Shown one piece after another: positions 51,974 through 60,743 of a DNA stretch of 64,000 nucleotides. The position numbers and the translations under genes are program-made. The stretch is from assembly GCA_013112575.1 (NCBI GenBank), contig JABFGG010000002.1:372001-436000 (forward strand). Reading direction: 5' to 3'. The stretch comes from Chloroflexota bacterium (GTDB lineage: Bacteria > Chloroflexota > Anaerolineae > Anaerolineales > UBA11579). The notes beneath the pieces are model-generated. The model saw only the letters and a program-made list of their open reading frames with translations, did no database searches and had not been told where the DNA came from. Positions within the stretch are counted from its first letter, which is position 1; every line of letters starts with the position of its first letter.

Positions 51974-53553
51974 AGCAAGCCATCCTTGAGTATTTCAAAG
52001 GCTGCCAAGCGACCCGGTGCGCCGGTGATGCCGCCGCCGGGGTGGGCTGCAGAGCCGCACTGATAGTAGCCCCGCACAGGCGTACGGTATTTGGCGTAAC
52101 CCGGCGCAGGGCGCAGGAAGAAGAGTTGCGACAGGCTGAGTTCGCCCTGGAAGATGTTGCCCTGGCTAAGGCCGATCTGCTGCTCAATGTCGTAGGGGGT
52201 GAGCACCTGGCGATGCAGGATGAGCTTCTTGAGGTTGGGGATGTGTTCGGAGAGGGTGTTGATGACGGCGTCGCCAAAAGCCTCACGTTTATCGTCCCAG
52301 GTACCTTCACGTAATTCATAAGGGGCGTATTGCACAAAACAGGACATGACGTGTTTGCCGGGCGGGGCCATTTCGGGGTCGATCATGGAGGGCAGGATCA
52401 TGTCGATGTAGGGTTGTCGGGAGAAGTCACCATATTTGGCGTCGTCGTAGGCACGTTCGAGGTAGTTGACGCTGGGGCTGAAGGAGATGGCTCCGCGTAA
52501 AACTTCGCGACCTTGCGGTACAGACTTGAATTCGGGGAGCGCGTCCAAGGCCAGATTGACCTTGCCGGATGAGCCGCGCGTTTTGTATTTGCGAACGTCG
52601 TCGAGTAGCTCATCAGGCAGGTGTTTTTCGTCCAGCAATTCGAGGAAGGTCAGGTTAGGGTCCAGGCTGGAGGCGACTGTTTTGGCGTAAATCTCATCGC
52701 CATTCTCCAGAGTTACTCCCGCGGCTTTACCATTCTTAACGATGACTTCCGCCACGCGTGCTTCTGTGCGAATTTCAGCACCAAGCGATTGTGCGGCCGA
52801 AGCGATGGCATTGGAGATGCCGCCTGTGCCGCCTTTGGCAAAACCCCATGCACGGAATACGCCATCGATCTCGCCCATGTAGTGGTGCAGCAAGACGTAG
52901 GCTGTGCCGGGGGAGCGCGGGCCGAGGAAGGTGCCGATAATGCCGCTGGCCGACATGGTGGCAATCAGGGGGTCGGTTTCGAACCACTCTTCCAGGAAAT
53001 CGGCGGAACTCATGGTCATCAGCTTGACTAATGTGTAGAACTGCTCTTCGGGCAGTTTGAGGAAGTGGCGCGCCATATCGAGCAGGCCACCGATTTCCCC
53101 AGGTTTTAATGAGGTTGGATCAGGGGGGATTATCTCCAGGATGTATTTGACGGCCTTGGCCATGTAATACATCATGCGGCTGTACTCGTCGTAAGCTTCA
53201 GCATCGCGCTGGGAGAAGCGGGCGATGTTGCGGTAGGTCTTCCAGTGGTCCGGGCCGCGATAGATGTAGTCGCCGCCGGGGAGGGGGGTTACTGTGCTTT
53301 CCAAGGGTAGGATGGTGAGTCCGTGTTTGGTTAGTTCCAGGTCGCGGATAATTTCCGGACGTAGAAGACTGACGACATAGGAGAAGACGGTGAACTTAAA
53401 GCCGGGATAGATCTCTTCGGTCGTGGCAGCCCCGCCTAATACGTGGCGTTGTTCAAGGACGAGAACTTTTTTACCTGCCCGCGCCAAATAAGCGGCTGTG
53501 ACGAGGCCATTGTGGCCACCCCCGATGATGATGGCATCATAACGCTTAGTCAT
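51970..53553 (-). CDS. FAD-dependent oxidoreductase, CrtI/PYROXD2-like (copy A)
   Basis: 527 aa from ATG 53553, which overlaps the end of the GcvT-like gene by 8 nt; the longer frame to 53652 reads through that gene. FAD-binding motifs are 'AIIIGGGHNGLVTAAYLARA' and 'VLVLEQRHVLGGAATTEE' at the N-terminus and 'YQCGSAAHPGGGITGAPGRL' at the C-terminus. Paralogue of the gene directly downstream; the pair may form a heterodimer or act in sequence. Confidence 0.88.
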   Translation of the reverse strand: MTKRYDAIIIGGGHNGLVTAAYLARAGKKVLVLEQRHVLGGAATTEEIYPGFKFTVFSYVVSLLRPEIIRDLELTKHGLTILPLESTVTPLPGGDYIYRGPDHWKTYRNIARFSQRDAEAYDEYSRMMYYMAKAVKYILEIIPPDPTSLKPGEIGGLLDMARHFLKLPEEQFYTLVKLMTMSSADFLEEWFETDPLIATMSASGIIGTFLGPRSPGTAYVLLHHYMGEIDGVFRAWGFAKGGTGGISNAIASAAQSLGAEIRTEARVAEVIVKNGKAAGVTLENGDEIYAKTVASSLDPNLTFLELLDEKHLPDELLDDVRKYKTRGSSGKVNLALDALPEFKSVPQGREVLRGAISFSPSVNYLERAYDDAKYGDFSRQPYIDMILPSMIDPEMAPPGKHVMSCFVQYAPYELREGTWDDKREAFGDAVINTLSEHIPNLKKLILHRQVLTPYDIEQQIGLSQGNIFQGELSLSQLFFLRPAPGYAKYRTPVRGYYQCGSAAHPGGGITGAPGRLAAFEILKDGLL

Positions 53554-54748
53554 CCAGCACCGCCCGTTTACGTTTGGGACTGAAGAACTGTGGTTTGACC
53601 AACTTGGCACGGATGCGTTGGCGGGAATATTCGACGGTGACCTCCACATCAACCATTTCGCCCAGTTTGGCAGTACCTGTTTCTACGGTTCCCAGGCCGA
53701 TATATTTCTTTTGGATGGGAGAAAAGACGCGGCTGGTGACCTGGCCGATCTGCTCACCCCATTTGTAGATGGGGATGGGATCGCGGTTAGCGCGGCCAGC
53801 GACCTGAGGAGGCAGGTCAACGGCTTTGAAGATGCTCTCCAGCTCCAGCCATTCAAATTCCAGGCCGACGAAAGTCCAGTCGGAGCCTTTGCGTTTTTCT
53901 GTAATGAGCGCCTGTTTCCCGATGAATTCGCCCCCATCTAAATCCACGGTCCAACTCAGGCCCAGTTCATAGGGAGATGAAAGCTGCGAGTCGATCAGGG
54001 CGGTATTGGCAGAAATATAATCGACCTCGATGAGCAATAGTCCAGCTTCAACACGCGCCATATCGAGGGCGGCCAGCCCTGCAGGGGTGAGACCGTAATC
54101 CTGACCGATCCCCATGAGTTGATCCCACAAACATTCGGCGTGCTGGGCTTCAACCCACAATTCGTAGCCCAGGTCGCCGGTGTAGCCGGTGCGGGTGATG
54201 GTGAAGGGAAAACGACGGGTCTCGCCGTAGGTCAGTTGGTAGTAGGGCAGGCTTTTTAGTGGGGCACCCTGGTCGAGCTGCATAAGGATGTTGCGGGCTT
54301 GTGGGCCTTGCAATGCCAGGGCTGCGTATTGGGTGGAAACGTCATGGACTTCAACGTCCATGGCATAACCTACATCCTGGAACCAGCGCAGATTGGGGTC
54401 GGCGGCGGTGACGCGGTAGCGATTTTCTTCCAAGCGCCAGACAGTACCATCGTCGATGACTTTACCATGGTCGTCACACCAGGGGGTATAGCCGATTTGG
54501 CCGATATTTAATTCTTCGATGTTGCGAGTGAAAATACGGTTTGCTAGGCGCGTCGCATCAGAACCGCTGATCTCATATTTAAAGAGGGGTGAAACGTCTA
54601 TGAGGGCGGCAGCGTTGCGGATAGCGTAATACTCGTATTCGTAGCTGGGACCGTAGGTGATAGGGGCCAGATAACCTGACCACTCGCGCCATTCCTGGCT
54701 GGTGACAAGTGGCAACTGGCGTGAATGGAATGGTGTGGGAATGGGCAA
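53546..54748 (-). CDS. GcvT-like folate-dependent aminomethyl/demethylase family protein
   Basis: 400 aa from TTG 54748, chosen for GAGGAG 6 nt upstream. Motifs of the GcvT/DmdA family: 'AAALIDVSPLFKYEISGSDA', 'IFTRNIEELNIGQIGYTPWC', 'TRTGYTGDLGYELWV' and 'LTPAGLAALDMARVEAGLLL'. Such proteins move a one-carbon unit to tetrahydrofolate. It lacks the other glycine-cleavage genes, and its partners here are two FAD oxidoreductases, so a stand-alone demethylase pathway is the better guess. First gene of the operon. Confidence 0.88.
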   Translation of the reverse strand: MPIPTPFHSRQLPLVTSQEWREWSGYLAPITYGPSYEYEYYAIRNAAALIDVSPLFKYEISGSDATRLANRIFTRNIEELNIGQIGYTPWCDDHGKVIDDGTVWRLEENRYRVTAADPNLRWFQDVGYAMDVEVHDVSTQYAALALQGPQARNILMQLDQGAPLKSLPYYQLTYGETRRFPFTITRTGYTGDLGYELWVEAQHAECLWDQLMGIGQDYGLTPAGLAALDMARVEAGLLLIEVDYISANTALIDSQLSSPYELGLSWTVDLDGGEFIGKQALITEKRKGSDWTFVGLEFEWLELESIFKAVDLPPQVAGRANRDPIPIYKWGEQIGQVTSRVFSPIQKKYIGLGTVETGTAKLGEMVDVEVTVEYSRQRIRAKLVKPQFFSPKRKRAVLDD

Positions 54749-54881
54749 GGTGTTCTCCTCAGTGTGCCTGAAACGATTATAGAGGATTTTGCACTGACGC
54801 GTCAACGACTGCCGAGCGGAGGTGACAAATATCCTTCGTTAGAGGGGATGTTTGTCACTATCGACAAATTGAAACGCAGCT

Positions 54882-54909
54882 TAACATATTCAATATAATG
54901 AATATGTTA
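54882..54909. promoter_or_regulatory. ArsR-family operator palindrome
   Basis: A 28-bp dyad with 13 of 14 positions symmetrical: outer arms TAACATATTC (54882-54891) and GAATATGTTA (54900-54909). It covers the ATG of the ArsR-type gene at 54898 and contains a TATAAT (54894-54899). Size and AT-rich character match SmtB/ArsR operators, so autorepression is inferred. Confidence 0.75.
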
Positions 54910-55281
54910 GACAGCGACGAAGCTACAAGCAGATTGCTCAAGGCGATCAGCGCGCCGCCGCGCTTGAAGATCATGCGGGCGATGGGCGCTAAAGAAGTGT
55001 GCGTATGCCACCTCGAGGCGGTTTTCCCTGAGTGGCGACAGGCTTTCATTTCACAACATCTAATGGCGTTGCGCAAAGCTAATGTCTTGGTATCCCGTAA
55101 AGAGGGGCGATTCGTGTTCTATCGTTTGCGCGATACGAATATTTTGGGCTTGATCAATTTGGCGGCTGAGTTTGTGGGAGTCGATCTGAGTGAGATCAAA
55201 GAGAAAGAAGGCTGTGATTGCCCGGGTTGCCAAACATTCGACAAAAAAGATATTCAGGTAGTAGCTACTTCAATCCAGTAG
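54898..55281 (+). CDS. ArsR/SmtB-family metal-responsive repressor
   Basis: 127 aa. Winged helix with 'LLKAISAPPRLKIMRAM' and recognition helix 'RQAFISQHLMALRKANVLVS', followed by 'EGRFVFYRL'. Two Cys groups may bind the inducer: C35-V-C37 in 'KEVCVCHLE' (the ELCVCDL position of ArsR) and C106, C108, C111 in 'GCDCPGCQ' near the C-terminus. It sits first in a cassette with a thioredoxin-like protein and a permease, and the palindrome over its start suggests autoregulation. Inducer is probably arsenic or another thiophilic metal(loid). Confidence 0.9.
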   Translation: MNMLDSDEATSRLLKAISAPPRLKIMRAMGAKEVCVCHLEAVFPEWRQAFISQHLMALRKANVLVSRKEGRFVFYRLRDTNILGLINLAAEFVGVDLSEIKEKEGCDCPGCQTFDKKDIQVVATSIQ

Positions 55282-55291
55282 GGAGATGCTC

Positions 55292-55537
55292 ATGTTAAAT
55301 ATCAAAGTATTAGGTCCAGGCTGTGCCAATTGCAAGCGGGTGGAGCAGATTGTGCGCAAAGTGTTAGGCGACCTGGCAATAGAAGCTGAAGTGATTAAAG
55401 TTGAAGATCATGGAGAAATTTTGAAATTGGGAGTGATGAACACCCCGGGCTTGATCATCAATGACGAAATCGTACTTAGTGGCCGATTGCCCAGCCAGCA
55501 GGAAGTGTTGAATTGGATCACGGGAGCGGCCTCTTAG
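55292..55537 (+). CDS. Small thioredoxin-like (redox-active disulfide) protein
   Basis: 81 aa from ATG 55292, chosen because GGGAG ends 6 nt upstream; ATG 55286 touches that site. 'LGPGCANCKRVEQIV' carries the C11-x2-C14 active site of the MTH895-type small thioredoxins, and 'MNTPGLIINDEIVLSGRLPS' has the cis-Pro loop (TPGLII). It probably supplies or relays electrons for handling a metalloid before export by the following permease. Confidence 0.9.
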   Translation: MLNIKVLGPGCANCKRVEQIVRKVLGDLAIEAEVIKVEDHGEILKLGVMNTPGLIINDEIVLSGRLPSQQEVLNWITGAAS

Positions 55538-55541
55538 AAAA

Positions 55542-56846
55542 ATGTTGATTTTTGAATTGTTGGAAGCGGGCTGGTTGAGCCTGCTGGATTATCTGGCGGC
55601 GCACGTCATCCTATGTTTGATCCCTGCTTTCTTTATCGCGGGCGGCCTGTCTGCTTTGATCCCCAAGGAAGCGGTGACACGCTATCTGGGTCCGGATGCC
55701 AGTAAATGGGTGTCCTATCCGGCGGCGGCGGTGGGAGGCTTTGTGCTGGCAGTGTGTTCGTGTACCATTCTGCCATTGTTCGCCGGGATCTGGCGGCGCG
55801 GGGCAGGGTTGGGACCGGCGGTAACTTTCTTGTTTGTCGGACCTGCTGTCAACATCCTGGCAATCGCATATACAGGGGCGGCCATCGGGATGGATATCGC
55901 GATTGCCCGTATTGTGCTGTCGATCATCTTCGGCATTGGCATCGGCCTGACCATGGCTTTCCTGTTCCGAACCGAAGAGCAACAGGTGGATGCCAGCATG
56001 TTTGGCGCAGAGGCAAAGCTCAGAGCAGGAGTGTGGGCTTTCTTCGGGCTGATGATCCTTTTCCTGGTCGCCGGAACCTTGCAGATCGAATTGTTGACCA
56101 AAACTTATTTTTCCATATACCTTGATTGGGACCTGCCTGTTGCTCTTCTCTCCGGACTCGAGAGTCTGCACCTCAGCTTGCAGGGTGCTTTGATCATACT
56201 GTTGCTTATGCTTACTGCTCCGTTGGCGTGGAAGGGTTTGAATGATGTGTGGGAGGGAAGCAATGGTTGGACAGTCTCTGCACTGGGGGCGGTAGTCCTG
56301 ACCTTGCTGATTGCAGCACCCCAGATAAACGAAACGGCCAGCATCCAGATCAACATCACGGGCCGTGCCATTGCAGTTGTAGGTTTGCTTGTGGCGTTGG
56401 TGGTGGTGGCGCGACAGAGCTTGACCCAAGATGAATTGGGCAATTGGTTATGGGAAAGCTGGAAATTCGTTAAACAGATCTTTCCTTTGCTCATCCTGGG
56501 CGTGTTTGCGGCGGGCGTGATCAAGTTCTTGATCCCGGAAATATGGGTGCAAACCCTGGCTGGTGAAAACACCTTGCTGGCGAATCTTTTTGGCGTTTTG
56601 TTTGGCGTGTTCATGTATTTCCCCACGCTGGTAGAGGTGCCAATTGCGCGTATGTTCCTTGACATGGGCATGCACCGCGGGCCGCTGCTAGCCTACCTGA
56701 TGGCTGACCCAGCACTCTCTGTGCAGAGCATCCTGGTGACCGGCAAAATCATGGGGCGACAGAAAACGGTGATCTACGTGGCCCTAGTGAGTGTGTTCAG
56801 CACTCTGGCGGGGTACATCTTTGGGCTGGTGTTGAGCATTGTGTGA
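55542..56846 (+). CDS. DUF318/ArsP-like permease
   Basis: 434 aa with 8-10 transmembrane helices. N-terminal 'CLIPAFFIAGGLSALIPKEA' and 'GGFVLAVCSCTILPLFAGIW' are the conserved permease segments; the second carries the conserved CSC pair. The C-terminal repeat 'FGVFMYFPTLVEVPIARMFL' is its counterpart. Members export metalloids or organoarsenicals. It lies 4 bp after the thioredoxin-like gene, the typical ArsR, thioredoxin, permease set. Confidence 0.88.
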   Translation: MLIFELLEAGWLSLLDYLAAHVILCLIPAFFIAGGLSALIPKEAVTRYLGPDASKWVSYPAAAVGGFVLAVCSCTILPLFAGIWRRGAGLGPAVTFLFVGPAVNILAIAYTGAAIGMDIAIARIVLSIIFGIGIGLTMAFLFRTEEQQVDASMFGAEAKLRAGVWAFFGLMILFLVAGTLQIELLTKTYFSIYLDWDLPVALLSGLESLHLSLQGALIILLLMLTAPLAWKGLNDVWEGSNGWTVSALGAVVLTLLIAAPQINETASIQINITGRAIAVVGLLVALVVVARQSLTQDELGNWLWESWKFVKQIFPLLILGVFAAGVIKFLIPEIWVQTLAGENTLLANLFGVLFGVFMYFPTLVEVPIARMFLDMGMHRGPLLAYLMADPALSVQSILVTGKIMGRQKTVIYVALVSVFSTLAGYIFGLVLSIV

Positions 56847-56998
56847 TGGATAAAATCAATGGATGACCCCATTTGTTTTCCATGATTATTTTAGTTGGTC
56901 TCTTTTTTTAACTGAGAAGACTTTTTGATTGTGATTTGAGGGATTCCTCATTGCTTCATTGGGCTCATCATTCGGAATGACAAAGAGGCATTAAAGTA

Positions 56999-57024
56999 AA
57001 AGAACGCCTGAATAGGCGTTCTTT
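56999..57024 (-). terminator. Terminator of tRNA-Asp gene
   Basis: AAAGAACGCCT and AGGCGTTCTTT form a perfect 11-bp stem around a GAAT tetraloop, ending in a T-rich tract on the minus strand. It lies 10 bp beyond the tRNA 3' end and may also stop plus-strand transcripts from the permease gene. Confidence 0.8.
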
Positions 57025-57034
57025 GTGTTTCGAG

Positions 57035-57109
57035 CGGTCCCGACGGGACTTGAACCCGCGATCTCCGCCTTGACAGGGCGGCATGTTGAACCAACTACAC
57101 CACGGGACC
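57035..57109 (-). tRNA. tRNA-Asp (anticodon GTC)
   Basis: 75 nt on the minus strand. The acceptor arms GGTCCCG and CGGGACC pair fully with a G discriminator, the anticodon loop CTGTCAA gives GTC, and the T-arm GCGGGTTCAAGTCCCGT has the normal TTC loop. CCA is not encoded. Confidence 0.97.
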
Positions 57110-57120
57110 AGGCAGGCGGA

Positions 57121-57149
57121 ATATTACCATAGGCACATAGCAGCGTCAA
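57121..57149 (-). promoter_or_regulatory. Promoter of tRNA-Asp
   Basis: Minus strand TTGACG (57144-57149), 17-bp spacer, TAATAT (57121-57126); predicted start a few nt before the tRNA 5' end at 57109. Confidence 0.75.
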
Positions 57150-57190
57150 GAAAAGGCCAGCTTTTTTGATGGGACTCTAATATGCTGTGC

Positions 57191-57219
57191 TTGTGTTCTA
57201 TGTATGCCGTCGTTATACT
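57191..57219 (+). promoter_or_regulatory. Candidate promoter of rel gene
   Basis: TTGTGT (57191-57196), 17-bp spacer, TATACT (57214-57219), giving a leader of roughly 65 nt before ATG 57292. Confidence 0.45.
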
Positions 57220-57291
57220 TGGGTGATATGCTGGCAGGATTCATAGTTAATATGTCTTCTCTGGCTTATATCCATTGCAGGTATTACTAAT

Positions 57292-59508
57292 ATGCAGTTC
57301 GAGACTTTTTTTGAGAATCTCCCCCAGCGATATTCACCAGTAGATCGTGACCTGGTGCAGCGCGCTTACCGCGTAGCTGCCGAGGCCCATAAAGGACAAA
57401 AACGTGTCTCCGGCGAACCCTATGTGAGCCACTGTGTTGCAGTTTCATCCATACTGGCCGAATTACATGTCCCGCCCGAGATCATCGCGGCGGGACTTTT
57501 GCATGATACCGTCGAGGATACGGATGTCACACTGGAAGATCTGGAGCGCGATTTTGGTGCGGAGATTGCCAAGCTGGTTGATGGGGTCACGAAATTGGAT
57601 CACCTGCCGCGTGTTTCGAGAATAGGGAAGCACTCCACAAATGGAGCTAGCGAAGAGGACGACGAAGACTTTGATGATGCCCCAGCTGCATTAGGTCGTG
57701 CCCGCCGACCTGATCTGGCATCTGAAACCCTGCGAAAGACCTTCTTGGCAATGAGTGAAGATGTGCGTGTGGTGCTGATCAAACTGGCCGACCGCCTGCA
57801 CAATATGCGCACCCTGGGACACATGCCCGACCATAAACGCCAACGCATTGCACGCCAGACCCTAGATATCTTTGCTCCACTGGCCAGCCGTCTGGGAATC
57901 TGGCAGTTGAAATGGGAGTTGGAAGACCTTGGTTTCCGCTACGTCGACCCAGAGACCTACAAGGACGTGGCGGATAACCTGGCTGAAAGACGCTCTGAGC
58001 GCGAAAAGCAACTAACTACTATTATCAAACAGCTTGGTGGATTGTTGAAAAGTAATGAAATTGAGGCGGAGATAACAGGTAGGCCCAAGCACATCTATTC
58101 GATCTACAACAAAATGAGGCGCAAAGATGTGCCCTTTGAGATGGTGCGCGACGTACGTGCTATCCGCATTTTGGTGAAAGATATCCCTGCCTGTTATAGT
58201 GTTTTGGGGTTGATCCACACTCATTGGCGACCCATCCCGGGTGAATTCGATGATTACATCGCCGCACCTAAAGACAATTTCTACCAGTCTTTGCATACGG
58301 CAGTGCTCTTTGATGACGGCAAAACCCTGGAAGTACAGATCCGCACCCAGGAAATGCATCAGAACGCTGAGTATGGTATCGCGGCGCATTGGCGCTATAA
58401 AGAGGGCGGACCACGTGATGAAGATTATGAACGTCGCGTGGTGTGGCTACGACAATTGATGGAATGGATGCAGGAGGTTGAAGACGCATCGGAATTCGTG
58501 GATAGCATGAAGACCGATGTGTTCAGCGACCGAGTATATGCCTTCACGCCGCGAGGCGACATTATTGACCTGCCTATGGGAGCGACATCGATCGATTTTG
58601 CATATCACGTCCATACGGACGTAGGGCATCGTTGCAGGGGCGCCAAGGTGAATGGTAAGTTGGTTTCATTGGACACTGTGTTGAAGACGGGTGATCAGGT
58701 AGAGATCCTGACTGCTAAACGTGGCGGTCCCAGCCGCGATTGGCTCAACCCCAATCTGGGTTTGGTCAAATCACAACGGGCGCGTTCCAAGGTCCGTTAC
58801 TGGTTCAAGCAGCAAGACCGCGAACAGAATATCAGCCAGGGCAAGGCCATGCTTGAGCGTGAGATGCGCCGCCTGAGCCTCTCAGAGGCTGACCTGGATG
58901 AGGTGGCTGACGACTTTGGTTTTCGAGACCTGGATAATATGTACCTGGCGATTGGTTATGGGGACTTAGGGGTGGGCCGGGTTGTCAATCTGATGAACAC
59001 GGTCGAAGTCCACGGGAATGGTTTGCCCTTCCAGCTAGACGAAGTTCCTCAAAGAGTTACAGTCGGGCATGATGCAATCTCAGTGTTGGGATTGCAAGGG
59101 CTTTTGACTACAATGGCCAAGTGTTGCAAGCCGGCCCCTGGCGACGAGATCATTGGTTACGTCACGCGTGGGCGTGGTGCAACCATCCACCGCCGGGATT
59201 GCCCTAACGTGCTGCGTGTAAAAGACACGGAAAGGTTGGTGCGTGTGTCATGGGGTGAAGCGTCTAATACTTTCCCCGTGGCCGTGATCATCCGGGCATA
59301 TGACCGTGATGGCTTGTTGCGCGACGTATCCACTGTGATCGCTGAAGAAGGCATCAATATGAGCCAAGTGAAGGTGGATGTTAATCAGAACCAGGCGATC
59401 TTCGATCTGATCCTCAACGTAGGTGATATCGAACAACTCAGCCGGGTGCTGACGAAGGTAGAAAAACTACCCAACGTGATGGAAGCAAGGCGCGTCAAGC
59501 CTGGATAG
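57292..59508 (+). CDS. rel: Bifunctional (p)ppGpp synthetase/hydrolase
   Basis: 738 aa, normal for long RSH proteins. The HD hydrolase domain has H71-D72 in 'AGLLHDTVEDTDV' and 'LIKLADRLHNMRTL'. The synthetase domain has 'TGRPKHIYSIYNKM', 'RRKD' (RxKD motif of bifunctional enzymes), 'DDYIAAPKDNFYQSLHTAV' and 'EYGIAAHWRYKEG'. A TGS domain ('VYAFTPRGDIIDLPMGATSI') and a C-terminal ACT domain ('FPVAVIIRAYDRDGLLRDVS') follow. An acidic insertion at ~112-143 lies inside the HD domain. It controls the stringent response. Confidence 0.95.
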   Translation: MQFETFFENLPQRYSPVDRDLVQRAYRVAAEAHKGQKRVSGEPYVSHCVAVSSILAELHVPPEIIAAGLLHDTVEDTDVTLEDLERDFGAEIAKLVDGVTKLDHLPRVSRIGKHSTNGASEEDDEDFDDAPAALGRARRPDLASETLRKTFLAMSEDVRVVLIKLADRLHNMRTLGHMPDHKRQRIARQTLDIFAPLASRLGIWQLKWELEDLGFRYVDPETYKDVADNLAERRSEREKQLTTIIKQLGGLLKSNEIEAEITGRPKHIYSIYNKMRRKDVPFEMVRDVRAIRILVKDIPACYSVLGLIHTHWRPIPGEFDDYIAAPKDNFYQSLHTAVLFDDGKTLEVQIRTQEMHQNAEYGIAAHWRYKEGGPRDEDYERRVVWLRQLMEWMQEVEDASEFVDSMKTDVFSDRVYAFTPRGDIIDLPMGATSIDFAYHVHTDVGHRCRGAKVNGKLVSLDTVLKTGDQVEILTAKRGGPSRDWLNPNLGLVKSQRARSKVRYWFKQQDREQNISQGKAMLEREMRRLSLSEADLDEVADDFGFRDLDNMYLAIGYGDLGVGRVVNLMNTVEVHGNGLPFQLDEVPQRVTVGHDAISVLGLQGLLTTMAKCCKPAPGDEIIGYVTRGRGATIHRRDCPNVLRVKDTERLVRVSWGEASNTFPVAVIIRAYDRDGLLRDVSTVIAEEGINMSQVKVDVNQNQAIFDLILNVGDIEQLSRVLTKVEKLPNVMEARRVKPG

Positions 59509-59510
59509 AA

Positions 59511-60731
59511 ATGGCTGAATTATTATCTGTCACGCATGCACGTCAACAGCTGCTTAATGCACTTATTCCGGTTGACTCTCTAAAAGTGTCTATCGAAGAT
59601 GCTGCTAATCGAGTGCTGGCACAGGATGTGATCGCCTCGCGGGCGGCACCAAGCTTTGCAAATTCCAGCATGGATGGCTTTGCAGTACGCGCTGTCGATG
59701 TTCCTGATGCACCGGTCCGCTTGAAGGTAGTTGGTGACATTCCTGCAGGAACTTTTATTGAGCAAAGTCTAAAAGCTGGTGAAGCCATGCGCATCATGAC
59801 CGGTGCTCCCATGCCGGATGGCGCGGATGCGGTTGTTCCTGTTGAACACACCAACATAGCTCGCAATGAAGTTGATCTCCCCTCAGGGATTGAGGTACGC
59901 TCTACTGTGGAAGTCGGGCAATATGTACGCCATCGCGGCGAGGATTTTTCGGTGGGAGACGTTCTGATGGAAGCAGGCACGAGGCTGCAACCACAAGGTG
60001 TTGGATTGCTGGCGATGTTGGGCATGAGCGATGTGGAGGTGTACCGGCGTCCGCGAGTGGCGGTCCTGTCTACCGGGGACGAGCTAATCCCTGTTGGTGA
60101 AGAACTGGGGCAAGGGCAGATCCACAATTCAAACAGCTACAGCTTGGCTGCCTTGGTGCAAAGCTGCTTTGTAGAGGTTGTCGATGTGGGGATTGCCGCG
60201 GACACCGAGCAGGCTGTGAAGGCCAAGCTTGACGAAGCTGTAAAACAACAAGTTGACGTTATCATTTCCTCCGCAGGTGTAAGTGTGGGCACGTTTGATT
60301 ATGTGAGAAACGTTGTAGAACAGCATGGCGAACTAGGTTTTTGGCGGGTGAATATGCGCCCTGGCAAACCATTGACCTTTGGGCATTTCAAGAAGGCTCC
60401 ATTTATTGGATTGCCGGGAAACCCGGTTTCGTCTTTTGTGGGTTTTGAAGTATTTGTGCGTCCGGCATTGCATAAGCTGGCGGGTGTAGAAGATTGGAAA
60501 CGCTTTAGTACTTATGCGATTTTAGAGGAAGATGTTGAATCGGATGGTCGCGAAAGCTACATGCGCGCGGTTTTTGAAAAACGAAACGGTAATCTAATTG
60601 CCGCCTTGACAGGACATCAGGGTTCTGGCAATCTGTATTCGCTTGTGCAGGCCAATGGCTTGATTATTTTGCCCGCTCATGTAAAATCATTAACAAAAGG
60701 CAGTCGGGTAGAAGCTTGGCTATTTGGATAG
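59511..60731 (+). CDS. moeA: Molybdopterin molybdenumtransferase MoeA
   Basis: 406 aa. 'SFANSSMDGFAVRA', 'AMRIMTGAPMPDGADAVVPV' and 'VAVLSTGDELIP' with 'QIHNSNSYSL' are the MoeA landmarks, and 'MRPGKPLTFGHFKKAPFIGL' with 'PGNPVSSFVGF' closes the active site. It inserts molybdate into adenylylated molybdopterin. It starts 2 nt after the rel stop codon, so it is co-transcribed with rel. No other moa/mog genes are in the window. Confidence 0.95.
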   Translation: MAELLSVTHARQQLLNALIPVDSLKVSIEDAANRVLAQDVIASRAAPSFANSSMDGFAVRAVDVPDAPVRLKVVGDIPAGTFIEQSLKAGEAMRIMTGAPMPDGADAVVPVEHTNIARNEVDLPSGIEVRSTVEVGQYVRHRGEDFSVGDVLMEAGTRLQPQGVGLLAMLGMSDVEVYRRPRVAVLSTGDELIPVGEELGQGQIHNSNSYSLAALVQSCFVEVVDVGIAADTEQAVKAKLDEAVKQQVDVIISSAGVSVGTFDYVRNVVEQHGELGFWRVNMRPGKPLTFGHFKKAPFIGLPGNPVSSFVGFEVFVRPALHKLAGVEDWKRFSTYAILEEDVESDGRESYMRAVFEKRNGNLIAALTGHQGSGNLYSLVQANGLIILPAHVKSLTKGSRVEAWLFG

Positions 60732-60743
60732 AGAAACTTATAT

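Noticed and set aside
50393..53553. Carotenoid biosynthesis operon
   Set aside because: Both proteins are CrtI-like, but there is no phytoene synthase or cyclase nearby, and the partner gene is GcvT-like.
55611..56429. Minus-strand frame of 272 codons
   Set aside because: Antisense shadow of the permease; the translation is Gln/His/Arg-rich and has no fold-like pattern.
56859..56884. Short AATGG/CCATT hairpin after the permease gene as terminator
   Set aside because: Only a 5-bp stem with a broken T tract; the hairpin at 56999-57024 is a better terminator candidate.
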